Below, in pieces: positions 1 to 11,603 of a stretch of 64,000 bases of DNA. Position numbers and translations under genes: made by a program. The first letter of the stretch is position 1. Each line of letters opens with the position of its first letter. Under the pieces are notes generated by a model, which saw only the letters and a program-made list of their open reading frames with translations, made no database searches and was not told where the DNA came from. This stretch comes from Talpa occidentalis (taxonomy: Eukaryota > Chordata > Mammalia > Eulipotyphla > Talpidae). The stretch covers positions 21,379,641 to 21,443,640 of the forward strand of contig NW_023601433.1 in NCBI RefSeq assembly GCF_014898055.3, in the 5' to 3' direction.

Positions 1-395
1 AGCTATTCCATTATGTGACTACTTTAAATAGTGCTGCAAGGAACATAGGTGGGCATATATCTCTTGAAATTAGTGTTTTTGCATTCATTGGGCAGATACT
101 GAATGGAATTGCTGGGTCAGATGGTTGATCTATTTTTAATAATTTGAGGAACCTCCATATTGTTTTCCATAGGGGCTGAATCAGTCTGCATTCCCACCAA
201 CAGTGTGTAATGTTTTCCTTTATCCCCACACCGTAGTCAACATTTCTTGTTTCTGTTTGTGTTTTTTCTTTTCATTTATATGGAGTATTCTCACAGGAAT
301 GAGGTGGTATCTCATCATTTTGATTTGCATTTTCCCAATGATAAATGATGTTGATCACTTTTTCATAAAGAGGGAACTATTTTAGAAGGTAGAGT
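1..395 (-). mobile_element. Old L1 fragment (antisense), ORF2 C-terminal part
   Basis: Reads on the minus strand as L1 ORF2 near its C terminus (residues ITHCWWECRLIQPLWKTIWRFLKLL, the C(W)WEC..VQPLW..+W+FL motif). It continues off the left edge. It is more diverged than the L1 that follows and is truncated at its 5' end near 380-395. Confidence 0.85.
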
Positions 396-411
396 TTGAT
401 GACCAACTCCC

Positions 412-427
412 CCCTCTGTCACTTTCT
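412..427. repeat. Left copy of 16-bp direct repeat
   Basis: The sequence ccctctgtcactttct occurs here, directly before the poly-T of the antisense L1, and again at 6542-6557. It is a plausible target-site duplication around the composite insertion. The flanking right-hand sequence looks like a MIR-type ancient SINE. Confidence 0.6.
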
Positions 428-639
428 CTTTTTTTAATTTTATTTTTTTATTCCCCATACAATTGCACCCCCTTATTTTGACCCCAACTCCTCCTTTCCC
501 CGACCCCGCCCATAGTGTGTCTCTGGTTCATAGTTGTTTGTTGATTTTGATTTTTTCTTTCTTATAATTATTCTTATTCCTGGTCCCTTATTTAGGTTTT
601 CTAGATTCCTGCTATGAGTGAGACTATCCGGTATTTTTC

Positions 640-3600
640 TTTTTCTTTCTGGCTTATTTCGCTGATCATGATCCCTTCCAGATCCATCCATGTTGCTGCA
701 AATTGTATATGTTTATCTTTTTGAGTGCTGAGTAATATTCCATTGTGCATATGTACCACATCTTCTTGATCCAGTCATTGATTTTTGGGCATTTGGGTTG
801 TTTCCAAAGCTTAGCTATTGTAAACAGTGCTGCTATAAACATAGGGGTGAAGGTGCTCTTTGGAATTAATGTTTCTGTGTCCTTTGGGTAGATACCTAGG
901 AGTGGAATTGCTGGATCATATGGGAGCTCTATCTTTAGTAGGTTGAGGAACCTCCACACAGCTTTCCAAGTGGTTGGACCAGTTTGCACTCCCACCAGCA
1001 GTGCAGGACAGTTCCTTTTCTCCACATTCTCGCCAACATTTGTTGTTGCTAGATTTTTTTAATATGTGCCATTCTCACTGGTGTGAGATGGTATCTCATT
1101 GTAGTTTTGATTTGCATTTCTCTGATTGCAAGTGATGTTGAACATTTTTTCATATGCTTGTTGGCCATTTGTATTTCCTCTTTGGAGAAGTTTCTTTATA
1201 GATCTTCTGCCCATTTTTTGACTCTGTTATTTTCTTTGTTTTCGTTGAGTCTCATCAGCTCTTTGTAGATTTTGGTGATCAGTCCTTTATCGTTAGTGTT
1301 GGGTGCAAAAATGTTCTCCCAGTTGGTGGGGTTTCTCTGTGTTTTGGTTATTGTCTCTTTTGCTGTGCAGAAGCTCTTTAATTTGATGTAGTCCCAGCTG
1401 TTTATCTTTGCCTTCACTATCACTGCTTTGGGTGATGGGTCGGTAAAGATGTCTTTGAGGTGCATGTCATAAAGTGTTATGCCTATATTTCCTTCTATAT
1501 GTTTTATGGTTTCAGGTCTTATGTCTAGCTCTTTAATCCATTTTGAGTTGGTTTTTGTGCATGGTGTGAGATAGTGGTCAAGTTCAATTCTTTTGCATGT
1601 AGTGACCCAGTTTTCCCAGCACCATTTATTGAACAAACTTTCTTTGCTCCAGTGCATATTCTTTGTTCCTTTGTCAAGGATTAGTTGACCATAAGTCTGT
1701 GGGTTTATTTCTGGATTTTCTATTTGGTTCCATTGGTCCATGTGTCTGTTCTGGGTCTACACCATGCAGTTTTGATTATTATGGCTTTGTAGTATAGTTT
1801 GAAATCTGGGAGCATGATGCCTCCATTCCCTTCTCTTTTTTTCAGGAGGGTTTTGGCTATTTGGGTTTTTTGGTGGCTCCATATGAATTTTATCCATATG
1901 AATTTTATCAATATTTTTGCTATTTCTTTGAAGAATGACATTAAAATTTTAATTGGAATAGCTTTGAATCTGTAGATGGCTTTTGGTAGGATGGTCATTT
2001 TGATAATGTTAATTCTTCTGATTGATGAGCAGGGATGTCTTTCTATTTCTTTGTGTCTATTCTATTTCTTTTAACAGTGTTTTATAGTTTTCTTTGTATA
2101 GGTCCTTTACTTCTTTTGTTAGGTTTATTCCCAAGTATTTGATTTTTTTTGTTTCAATAATAAAAGGAGTGGTTTTCTTGATTTCTTCTTCTTCAGATTT
2201 ATTGTTTGTGTATAGGAAGGCTACTGACTTTTGCATGTTGATTTTGTATCCTGCCACTTTATTGAACTGATTGATGAGTTGAATTAGTTTTTCTGTGGAG
2301 TGTTTGGGGTTCTCTATGTATATTATCATATCATCTGCAAATAGTGATAGTTTGACTTCTTCTTTTCCTATTTGGATTCCTTGTATGTCTTTCTCTTGTC
2401 TAATTGCTCTGGCTAGGACTTCCGGTATTATGTTGAAAAGCAGTGGTGAGAGTGGACATCATTGTCTTGTTCCAGATCTTAATGGGAATGCTTTCAGCTT
2501 TTCACCATTGAGAATGATATTGCCTATGGGCTTGTCATAGCTGGCCTTTATGATGTCGAGGTATGTTCCTTGTATCCCGAGAATTTCAAGGGCCTTTATC
2601 ATGAACGGGTGTTGTACTTTGTCGAATGCTTTCTCAGCATTGGGGATATTATCATAAGCTTTTTATATTTCTTTTTGTTGATATGTTGGATTACATTGAT
2701 TGATTTTTGGATGTTGAACCATCCTTGTGTCCCTGGCATGAATCCTACTTGGTCATGGTGAATTATCTTATGGATGCATTGTTGGATTCTGTTGGCAAGG
2801 ATTTTGTTGAGGATTTATGCATCAGTGTTCATTAGGGATATTGGCCTGTAATTTTCTTTTTTTGTGCTGTCTTTGTTGGGTTTTGGTATTAGTGAAATGT
2901 TGGCTTTGTAGAACGTATTTGGTAGTATTCCTTCTTTTTCAATTTTTTGAAAGAGTTTGTGTAGGATAGGCACTAATTCACTGCTGAACATTTGGTCGAA
3001 TTCATTTGTGAAGCCGTCTGGGCCTGGGCTTTTGTTTTTGGGGAGTGCTTTGATTACTGCTTCAGTTTTGCTGCTTGTAATTGGTCTGTTTAGTTGTTCT
3101 ATTTCTTCTTTGTCCAGCTTTGGATGATTATATCATTCTAGGAATTTGTCCATCTCTCCTAGGTTGTTGAATTTGTTTGCGTATAAGTATTCATAGTAAT
3201 CTTGATTATTCTTTTGATTTCTACTGAGTCTGTTGTGATTTCTCCTCTTTCATTTATAATCCTATTTATACATGTTTTCTCCTGTTTTTTCTTTGTGAGC
3301 CTTGCTAGAGGATTGTCTATTTTGTTTATTTTTTCAAAGAACCAACTTTTGGCTTCATTGATCTTTTGGATTTTTTTTAAATTTCTAATTCATTTATTTC
3401 TGCTTTGATTTTTATTATTTCCTTTCTTCTACTGGCCTTAGGGTTTTTTGGTTGTTCTTTTTCTAGTTCTATGAGATGTGAAATTAGGTTGTTTCTTTGA
3501 GTTCTTTCTTGTTTGTTGATGTGAGCCTATATTGCTATATATTTTCCTCTTATTAATGCTTTTGCTACATCCCATACATTCTGGAAAGTTGTGTCCTCCT

Positions 3601-3735
3601 TGTCATTCAACTCAAAGTATTTTTTAATTTCTTCTTTGATCTCCTCATTATTCCAGTGTTCTTCCAGTAGTGTTGATTTCAATCTCTATGAAGTGGGATG
3701 GTTCCTTGTTTTCTTTTCATGATTTATTTGCTGTC
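640..3735 (-). pseudogene. L1 ORF2 remnant (reverse transcriptase)
   Basis: Minus-strand fragments in changing frames cover the reverse transcriptase and C-terminal region. The FADDM catalytic motif is readable at 2327-2341, and the C-terminal block with [14 protein letters not shown] is at about 750-800. The endonuclease domain is deleted. Non-functional. Confidence 0.85.
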
Positions 3736-3789
3736 TTGATGTTTGCTCAATATATTACTCCATTCTCTTCTTGCCGTAATGTTTCTTCG

Positions 3790-4577
3790 GAGAAGTCAGA
3801 GTTAACCTGATTGGTTTTCCCTTATATGTTATCTGTTTCTTCTCCCTTGCCAGTTTCATTATTTTTTCCTTGTCTTGGACTCTTGCAAGCTTTGTTATTA
3901 GTTGTCATGCTGTAGTTTTCTTTTCATTATGGTAATTGGGAGTTCTTGCTTCTTGTTTGTCTATATTCATCTCCTTTTTCATGCTTGGGAAGTTTTCCTC
4001 AATTATCTCCTTGAATAATTTCTCAGTTCCTTTGTCTCTCTCCTCACCTTTTGGAATGCCTATAACTCTTACATTTCCTCTCTTCATGGAGTCTGATAAT
4101 TGTCTAAGAGTCTCCTCATACTGCTTCATTTGCACTTCTCTCTCCTTTTCTCTTTTGGCTCTTTTTATTTCTGTATCTTCTACAGTACTGATCCGTTCTT
4201 CCATTTCATTGATTCTGTTTTCATTGCTTTCCCCAGAGTTCTTTATCTCCTCTAGTAATCTTTTTATCTCCTGAATTTCTTTTCTTTCTTTTCTTAAGTT
4301 CTCACTTTCATTCTTCGGTTTAGTTATTATTTGTCTCAACTCATTTTTTTCCTTTTCGTTTTCTTTCTGCTTTTTAAATCAGGATGCTTATTAATTCTCT
4401 ATCTGATAAGCAGAGAAGTTCTTCCATGTCATTGTTGAGCACTGGTGCCTGTATTTCTTTTTGTGGTGTGTCTTCTTGCTTGCTTACTTGGTTATTTATA
4501 TTTTTTCTTCTCCCTATTGTTTGCTTTCTAACTAATTCCATGCATTGAGGCTTTGTGCCACTGGTGTTGGCGGGCAT
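3790..4577 (-). pseudogene. L1 ORF1 remnant
   Basis: Two minus-strand blocks, 4577-4374 (N-terminal basic region up to MEELLCLSDRE) and 4339-3905 (coiled coil, then RVIGIPKGEERDKGTEKLF of the RRM), show an ORF1p relic broken by a frameshift or stop near 4370. The C-terminal domain fuses into ORF2 sequence at the internal deletion. Confidence 0.82.
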
Positions 4578-5850
4578 CTCTTTGGAGTGCTCCTTTAGGG
4601 GTGTTGGAAACTGTTTACCAGACTGAGACCAGCACTGTTTGGCTAAAACTCTACCAGTGTTTCTGGGCTCTGTCCCTACAGTTACCTCCCTCTGTATTTA
4701 CTCAGTTCCAACAGGGAATATGCTAGTTGGTGATTTCGTTCTGGTCACGAGGTGGCGCCAGAGACCCATACTTGCTGACCTGTGCTTTTTCTCAGGGGAG
4801 CTCCTCAACACAGGGGCTCTTATTCAAGATGGGTGCTGTGTCTGCCCCGTGTTCACCCAGTGTTGTGCACACAGATGTATGGATCCCACGCCCTGAATTC
4901 TGCACTCTAGGTCTCAGTTCCAGGGCTATCAGATCCAAAACGCTGGCTTTCACCCTGAACAGTGCCTGATGTTATGGCATGTCCCATGCCCCGGATCCCG
5001 TGCTTAGCTCTCATTTCCAGGATAGGGTCTTGCTCCACGCCTTATCCCTCCTTACCCCATTTGCATGGCCCACCCTCTCTCAGCACCTGAGGGTGTTTTT
5101 GGGATCTCTGATTTCCAACTATAGGGTGTTGGTAATTTTTTCTGGTCTCTAGGTGGCACCAGATATCTTTCATAATGTCCTTGGGGAACTGTTTTTTTAC
5201 CCTGTGGGGTCTGGGGGAACAGAGTGAGGTGGCGTGGAGCGCCTCAACGGTGTGGGGGTGCTGTGTCTGCCTTGTGTCCCACCGTTGTGGGGATTCCACA
5301 CCCTGAATTTTGTGCCCTGGGTCTCAGTTCCAAAAACCCTCAGGTCCAGGACGCGGGCTGTAGCCCAGTTCAGTGTCTGCAGAAATGGTGCCTTTTGTAC
5401 CCTGCTCCAGTGTCTGGGCACCTGGTTTCTGATTACTCAGTGAGGGACATTCACCTCAATGAGGAATCCCTTGGGTCTCCCTGCAAGCCTAGGTCACAGG
5501 TGCTGGGACCTGGGCAGCTGCAATCTGCATATGCTTTTCAAGTGATTTGCTTTTCTGCACAAGCTTACAGGCTGGCCTTGGGCTAATTGTAGGGCTCCTT
5601 GGAGTCTTTGTTTTTCTGTAATGGTGCCTGGAGCCATTTCCTCACCTCCAGGGTGATTCCTACATGGTTCTCCACAGTTCCAGTTCACAGGGTGTGGTGG
5701 CTGAAATAGTTCCTTTCTGCTCTCTGCTCACAGTCCTGCTTGATGCATAGTTTTTTCTTGTTGGTTGTTTTAGTTTAGTTTTTTTTTTTTTTCCTACTCC
5801 TTGCTGTTGGTCGGAGAGTGCCAACTTTATCTGAGTGTGAAGGCTTTGAG

Positions 5851-6541
5851 ATCTGGCAGTTACTTTTCTTTATATCATTTGGCTTCCAAAAGATTTCATA
5901 GGAATAATCTATTGATACTTTCTGATAGCAGGGAAACCTTTATAAGTTTCACTTATAGGAGGAACATAGGGAAACCATACAAGGGATTAGAAAAAAAAAA
6001 GGCAAAACTAGCAGGTGTTGTGCCCAAGATCAGCAGACTTGGCGAGCATAGCCTCCAAGAATCCAAAGACAGCTGATGCAAATGCAAAAGGGAATTTATT
6101 ACGGGCTCGAGTCCAGGCCCACGGCACCTATCGATGCAGTGGCAGATAACGAGAGCCCCGAACAGAGGAAGCAGGGGTCTGTTATAGGATCACGAGCGGT
6201 GCAAATTTTGAAAGAAGCTGGCAATTACTCATTGGCTACTACAAAGGCATTTTGGCACGAGTGGTTACAGTTTCAAAGTGATTGGACGGTTAGATATGCT
6301 GTCCCACTTATGGATAGGACTGCCCTCATTGGCGGCTGGGGTGGTCTGCTTTTTCGTCACCAAGTGGAGTGAGGGTTGTGACTGCTGAAACTATCTCCGG
6401 AATGTGGCTGTGCAAGTACTAACATATCAATGTGGAGGATATACAAAATGGTGAAACCTCGGCTAAGCTTGATTCCACAGCAGGCAAACTATAAATTGGA
6501 GACATTCGGCAGGGGATGGAGAGGGAGAGGGATCAAAACTG
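5851..6541 (+). mobile_element. + strand L1 3'-UTR fragment, split by an LTR
   Basis: Parts 5930-6010 and 6485-6535 align by eye with the L1 3' UTR seen at 21952-22096 (the phrases 'tatagCaggaataTaggggaacc' and 'cagGGgaggaGgtgggagaggGatc' in variant form). The two parts are continuous once the LTR at 6016-6479 is taken out. The orientation is opposite to the neighbouring L1. Confidence 0.7.
6016..6479 (-). mobile_element. Solo LTR 1, minus orientation
   Basis: A 464-bp block begins TGTTGTG and ends with CA, and is flanked on both sides by the same 5 bp, gcagg (6011-6015 and 6480-6484). On the minus strand there are CCAAT elements (complement at 6281-6285, 6231-6235 and 6328-6332) upstream of an AATAAA signal (complement at 6095-6100), as expected for a retroviral U3-R-U5. 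No internal viral genes are adjacent, so it is a solo LTR of an endogenous retrovirus. The family is unassigned. A short open frame inside it (6076-6372 +) is not a gene. Confidence 0.85.
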
Positions 6542-6957
6542 CCCTCTGTCACTTTCTGACCATGTGACATGGTGAACTTTTTGATGTCTCTAACTTCACC
6601 CTTTGTAAGTGGAACCAGAAATTACCCCTGCTTCATTGGGTTGCTGTGCATGCTAAACAAGATTCAAAATCTGACCACTCCCAGCAGAGCTACCCTGCTC
6701 CAAGTCACTCTATCATCCACTTTGTAAACAGTCTCCCAGCCTCCATCTTGCTACCAAACCCCAACCTCATATTCTCAAGTTAATAGCTAGAGTGATCCTG
6801 TCTCTTCTCTTCTCAAATTTCTCCAATGGCTTCTTACTCAAAGTAGAAACTAGTCTTTACAGTGATCTAATGGCAGGTCAGAATTCCTACTATTTAATAT
6901 TTTTATTTACTCTGTATACTTAGCCAAATAAAGTATGGACATAATTTATGCTTGTAT
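6542..6957 (+). repeat. MIR-like and other ancient repeat remnants
   Basis: 6543-6655 has the MIR-type phrase 'cactttctgaccatgtgac ... cctttgtaagtgga'. 6780-6880 ('ctccaatggcttcttactcaaagtagaaac') resembles an ancient mammalian repeat 3' end. The first 16 bp are the right copy of the direct repeat also seen at 412-427. Confidence 0.5.
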
Positions 6958-6962
6958 TTTTT

Positions 6963-7227
6963 TAAAGATTTATTTATTTAAGCATTCAAGAACTGGAGTA
7001 CAGGCCAGAGGAGTGGTGGGGGTGAGAGGATTCACCAGGGACAGAGTGGGGAACAGAACAGGCAGACTGACTTAAATACACTGCTGAGGGGAGCAGCAGG
7101 CAAGACAGGAGAGGTCTCCTGCACCATGTGGGTAGCTCCCTGGCTGGGGATCGAGCTCGTGCTGCAGTGGCTGCCTATTGCGTCATAGTGCTAAGACTTT
7201 ACCCCTTGTGCCACCAGGGAGGCCCCC
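6963..7227 (-). mobile_element. tRNA-derived SINE (Rhin-type?), copy 1
   Basis: Minus-strand SINE: head 'ggcctccctggtggcacaag' at the right end, A-tail at the left. Flanked by a 15-bp target-site duplication with one mismatch (6948-6962 and 7228-7242, core ttgtatttttt). It lies 134 bp upstream of exon e1. Confidence 0.88.
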
Positions 7228-7361
7228 ATGGTTGTATTTTTTACAGTCATAAAAATCAAAGATAATTATTTTTAGATAATTTTTTTTCATTATTTGATGC
7301 ATCAGATTCACTTTTTCCCCTGTTCCTCCTTTAAGTAACTGGTTCCTTTCTCCTGTTTTAG

Positions 7362-7606
7362 GTTATACATGTCTACAGAAATAGACAACCCTCATTTTCC
7401 TCTATCAGTTTGTACTGTTGTTACTATGATCAACTTTATGGTAACTTTCCAAGGCTTGGAAGATCAACTGTTATCTACTGTATTAAGTCATGAAGCCCCT
7501 CATTTAGAAAACCAACGTTTCCAGTTATTGGAGAGTATTTTCCTTGATTCTAGAACTCTTGAAGAACTGGAGGACAAAACATTAAATTTACTGCAGAATG
7601 CACTAG
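7362..7606 (+). CDS. DNAH14: Dynein heavy chain exon e1 (AAA5 region)
   Basis: Acceptor 'cctgttttag' precedes the exon and donor GTAAGT follows. The exon starts with the last base of a codon and ends with one base of the next, so the downstream phase is 1. It encodes about 81 residues. The DNPHF stretch corresponds to the conserved PNPHY of dynein AAA5, followed by GLEDQLLSTVL and a helix rich in Glu and Leu (LEELEDKTLNLLQ). The open frame runs on past the donor for 16 codons, but the GTAAGT and the joining phase of e2 fix the end. Confidence 0.9.
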
Positions 7607-9234
7607 GTAAGTTAAGATACTTAGTGATAGTAGGAGACTTTTGTTTACCTTTGTGAAGGACAGAATAAAAATTATAGGGAAGGATGATTTTATAAAGTGG
7701 TACCAAAACTATCAGGCCATCTTTTCAGAACTACCCCATTTCTAAAACTAAAACACTGAATTTTTATGTTCCTCAATTCCTACTTCTTCTGTAGCTCATT
7801 ATGTCATAGGATATTTTCTGCACACCCTATAATCAGTGAAAATGGTAAAAACAAACAAACCAAGATTCAGAAGCACAGTCACTTGTATTATATAAACCAT
7901 TCATATGACAAATGTCAATTTTTGCTATGACTTCTGTCTGAATTGGACAAAAGACAGACATAATGAGGCAAAAGCAAGTTGTTTTAGATAACACACATCA
8001 GAGTGATCTATGCTATTATTATGGTGTTACTATTTATTCACTACCACTTGCTCCCCATATTAGAAATCTGTAATATTTCTAAAAGATTGTAACCTCTTAC
8101 TAACAGTGGTTTTAATAAAAAATAAAATAAAAAGTGTCCTTGATTCTGTACATATTTTTCTTCCTTTTCCCCAAGTTTTAATAAACAGATCATCCTTAGG
8201 ATACTTTTGAAATATTTTATCTTTGGTATGATCTTCTGCTTATGGAAAATAGTGTGATAGGATGAGAACTGAGAAAGGTGGGCCACAGCTTAGGTCCAGA
8301 CATTACTTAGAAATTTCATCTGCATCTTTAAGAATATGGTATCTAGATCATGCAATATAATAATCCCAGAACTCCTTGCAATCAAACCATGTTTAGTTCT
8401 CAATACCACAACTGAAAAGGGCTATTTTCAAACTGAAGTGTGTCCAGAGGTAAGCCTCAAAAGTTGTAAGGTGTCCAGAAATCATATTATTTAAAAATAA
8501 GCAGTTGAGGAAAATAGAAATGTTTTTCCATAAAGTAGAAGTTTATAATGGAAATAGGAAATCTACCTTAAATATCTGAAAGAGATAAAATTATTATCTG
8601 TGTTCCTAGAGCAGCATTTTTTTTTCCAAAAAGTGAGTTGCAACCTACCAATAGTAGCAGAAATCTGTTTCATTGGTCATTGTCAACTTTGTTTCATAAA
8701 ACAAAACACAATGCAAAGTGTCAGAATGCATCCCATGAAATAATGGTGAGCTTTTTATTTCCTGAAAATTTAATTTTCATTTTCTATGTATATAATGGGT
8801 TACATTAGAAATATATTTTTAATGATAGAATGACTACTAATGTGCCTGTAATAAAAATAAAATTCACAAGGAGGACCATAGGTGTATTGGTGGTAGATGT
8901 GGCGTGGTAACATGCATCTGAAGAGGTGTGATCCTGTACCTCTGAATCAGATACAGTGTTGTAGACCAATGTCACCTCAATAAAAAAAAATAAATTTAAT
9001 TTTGAAATAAAATCCACAAACACAAAAATAATATAGAGAAAAGATGAGAGAATGAGAAGGAGACCATTTGTCATTATCAAACTTTTAAGAAACATGATCT
9101 ATCTTCATTTAAAGGCCTATTTCCAAATCAAAACCACCACAAGTGTACAGGTAAAGTAGTACATAATAAGGAAACTGCCGTTTGATATTCCAAAGGACTT
9201 TATTTCAATTTGTTTTTTATTTGTTCACCTTTAG
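7607..9234 (+). other. Intron e1-e2
   Basis: Contains a possible hAT-type DNA transposon relic at about 8600-8700 ('aagtgagttgcaacctaccaatagtagcagaaatc') and a + strand 3'-end repeat at about 8841-9003. I recognise nothing in the remainder. Confidence 0.4.
8841..9003 (+). repeat. L1-3'-end-like repeat, family copy A
   Basis: The phrase 'gtggtaacatgcatctgaagaggtgtgatcctgtacctc ... ccaatgtcacctcaataaaaaaaa' recurs in variant form at 11085-11200 and more loosely at 21020-21150. Each copy ends in an A-rich tail after 'aataaa'. Probably the 3' end of an L1-mobilised element. Confidence 0.6.
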
Positions 9235-9656
9235 GGGCTATACAAGATGACATGGAAATTACAGACAATTTAAGAAAATCCAAAATGACTTCAAATGAAA
9301 TTTCAAGACGCATCAAATCAACAGAAATAGCAGAAAGAGCAATTCAAGAAACACGCAGTACATATCTCCCCATTGCTACTCGAGGAGCCCTGCTCTACTT
9401 TCTAGTGGCTGGTCTTACACAAATCAATTACATGTACCAGTTCTCCCTAGACTGGTTTCATCAAGTTTTTGTTTTAGCAATAGTTTCCAAAGACAAGTTG
9501 AAACAAGAACAAAGTTTGAAAAAGGAGAAAAAATCTCCGAAAAAAGTTCATGAAGTTACAAATATCTCAAAAGAGCCTAAATTAGAAAGCAAGACAAATC
9601 TTTTAGACAGGTATCTTAAAAATTCAATAGACATGTTGACAAGAAACATTTTTAAG
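9235..9656 (+). CDS. DNAH14: Dynein heavy chain exon e2 (AAA5 to AAA6 linker)
   Basis: Acceptor 'tcacctttag', donor GTGAGA. Two bases complete the codon begun in e1, giving the family's LxGxIxDD...L...K pattern (GAIQDDMEITDNL). 140 further codons end in phase 0. It contains ERAIQETRSTYLPIATRGALLYFL, matching the conserved (Y)RPxATRGxxLYF segment, with MYQFSLDWF soon after. The charged stretch KLKQEQSLKKEKKSPKK near residue 190 of the window protein is lysine rich and not conserved in the family as I know it, so it is probably a surface insert. Confidence 0.9.
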
Positions 9657-9744
9657 GTGAGACATTTGTTAAAAAAAAAAAAAAGATTTTTACATATTTA
9701 TTTCACCTAACAAGATCAGTGTAATAGTGATATTTTCCTTACAG

Positions 9745-9943
9745 GTGGTCTCTTCAGCTCTATTTAATGAACACAAACTTTGCTTCTCCTTTCTTCTTTG
9801 CACTACAATCATGCAAAATAATGCTAAGGGAAATCTAATGCAGGATGAAATTGGATCCCTTCCAGATGAAGAATGGAATATCTTCTTGTATTCTGGCATA
9901 TTGATAAACAGTAAAGGTCTAATTCCCCAGCCTAGACTAAATA
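9745..9943 (+). CDS. DNAH14: Dynein heavy chain exon e3 (AAA6)
   Basis: Only 88 bp downstream of e2, a very short intron. Acceptor 'tttccttacag', donor GTAAGT. It encodes 66 codons plus one base (phase 1). The ALFNEHKLCFSFLLC helix corresponds to the LFexDKLxFSFLLC helix at the start of dynein AAA6. The segment around DEEWNIFLYSG is the following helix. Confidence 0.9.
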
Positions 9944-10675
9944 GTAAGTAAAACTAATTGTTTGGGATTTAGTAAAAAACAAAACAAAACATACAAACAC
10001 ATTAAAAACATGTATCCTGAAAAGTGCTAAAAGCATTGGGCCCTCATCTTCTACAAAATACAAAACCTAGATATGAGACCTAAACCTATAAAATCCTAAA
10101 AGAAAACAGCAGGGGAAAGTTTCTTAACTTGAACTTGCAATGATTTCTTGGATATGACACCCAAAGTACATGCAACAAAGGCAAAAACAGATAAATGGGA
10201 CCACATCAAAATTAAAAACTTTGTGAATTAAAGGACACAATCAACTGAGAGAAAAGACAGTCTGTAGAATGGTAGAAAATAGTTTACATCATCTATCTGA
10301 TAAGAAAATATACAGAATAGTTTTTAAAAATTGTCAGTCCTATTTTAAACATATTCAAAATTATTTAAACTTCCACAATAAAAAATCGAACATCCCACTT
10401 TAAAAGTGGACAGATGACTTGAATACAACAACCACATGAAAAGATGTTAAACATTACTAGTCACAGAATTGCAAGTCAAAACCACAATTAGATATCATGT
10501 CACATCCATTAGGATGGCTACTAAAAAAGTAGAAAATAACAAGCGCTGACAAGGATGTGGAGAATTAGGATCCTTGTACACTGTTGAGTGAGATTGTAAA
10601 ATGGTGCTACTGCTATAGAAAACCATATGGAAGTTACTTAAAAAGTTAGAAATATGACCTATCAATCCACCCCAT

Positions 10676-10742
10676 CTATATACACATACACACATACACA
10701 TATACATATATAGTTCCACTACACACACACACGCACACACAT
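10676..10742. repeat. (CA)n/(TA)n microsatellite
   Basis: Alternating purine-pyrimidine run with repeated 'acacatac' and 'acacacacacac' units inside the old L1 fragment. Confidence 0.85.
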
Positions 10743-10984
10743 AAAGGAATTGAAAGCAGGGTCTTGGAGATATATTTTTGGAGATCTATTTGCCTATCTA
10801 TATTCTTAGCAGCACTATTCACAATGGCCAGTAGATGGAAGCAACTCAAATATCCATTGATGGATGAATAAACAAAATATAGTATATAGGCAAAATGGAA
10901 TATTATTCAGCCCTAAAAGGGAAGGAAATCTTGATACATGGAGGAAGCTGGAGGACATTATGCTAAATTAAATAAGTCAGTCAT

Positions 10985-11207
10985 GAAGCCACTGGAGGAG
11001 AAAGGTGTAGGAGAGGGAGTTATGGAAGGCAGTGTCAGAGACAGAGGGAAAGGAGGCCTAATGCACTCTTATGGAGGATTGTGGGTACTTTGGTGGTTAG
11101 TGTGATGTGGTAACATACATCTGGAAAGGTGTGAAACTATATCTCCAAATTATATACAAAGTTATAAACCACTGTTACTGCAATAAAGATAATATAACTT
11201 TAAAAAA
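10985..11207 (+). mobile_element. Inserted retroelement, family copy B, with target duplication
   Basis: A block of about 220 bp interrupts the old L1. It is bounded by copies of aataagtcagtcat (about 10971-10984 and 11214-11227) and ends in 'caataaagataatataactttaaaaaaataaataaat'. It shares 'gtgatgtggtaacatacatctgg' and 'aaaggtgtgaaac' with the copy at 8841. Confidence 0.72.
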
Positions 11208-11603
11208 ATAAATAAATAAGTCAGTCATAAGAAGATAAATGCTGTCTGATTCTACTTACATGTCATAAAAACTGGAAATAGAATGGTGATTATGAGGGGA
11301 TTGGGAGTGGGAGGAGCTTCTTTTAAACAGAGTTTCAGATTTGCAGAAAAAATTCTGGAGATCTGTTTCACAACAATATAAATATACTTGACACTTCTGA
11401 ACTGTATACTTTTAGAAATAGTTAAGATGGTAAATTTAATGCTGTATGTTTTTACCAATATAAAAAATTGTTACCTTCTTTGTAATCAATTTTTATATGA
11501 TCCGACTTTCCCCTCCACAACAAATATTTATTAAGCATTTACTGTGTAGTAACTAAAGGTTAAGGTTGCATCTCTCTGGTGTGATTTTCTCCTTTTCTGC
11601 TAG

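Larger units (their letters stand above)
428..5850 (-). mobile_element. Near full-length antisense L1 with an internal deletion
   Basis: On the minus strand: 5' UTR about 5850-4578, ORF1 remnants 4577-3790, ORF2 remnants about 3735-640, then 3' UTR and A-tail at the left end. The 5' UTR resembles that of the young L1 at 48967, including the run corresponding to 'ggcactctccgacc'. ORF1 and ORF2 are broken by many frameshifts and stops. Around 3735-3790 the sequence jumps from the region after the endonuclease domain of ORF2 straight to the C-terminal domain of ORF1. Compared with the L1 at 39672-44952, about 1 kb is missing there. Confidence 0.88.
9944..11603 (+). other. Intron e3-e4 with old L1 fragment
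   Basis: 10040-10984 is an old + strand L1 ORF2 3' segment (phrases such as 'gggaccacatcaaaattaaaaactt' and 'acaatggccagtagatgg'). A CA/TA-rich microsatellite lies at about 10676-10742. 10985-11205 is a separately inserted element. 11215-11465 continues the old L1 3' end ('gatggtaaatttaatgctgtatg'). Confidence 0.7.

Noticed and set aside
6076..6372. 98-codon + strand open frame
   Set aside because: Inside solo LTR 1 and in the opposite orientation to its signals. No protein similarity recognised.
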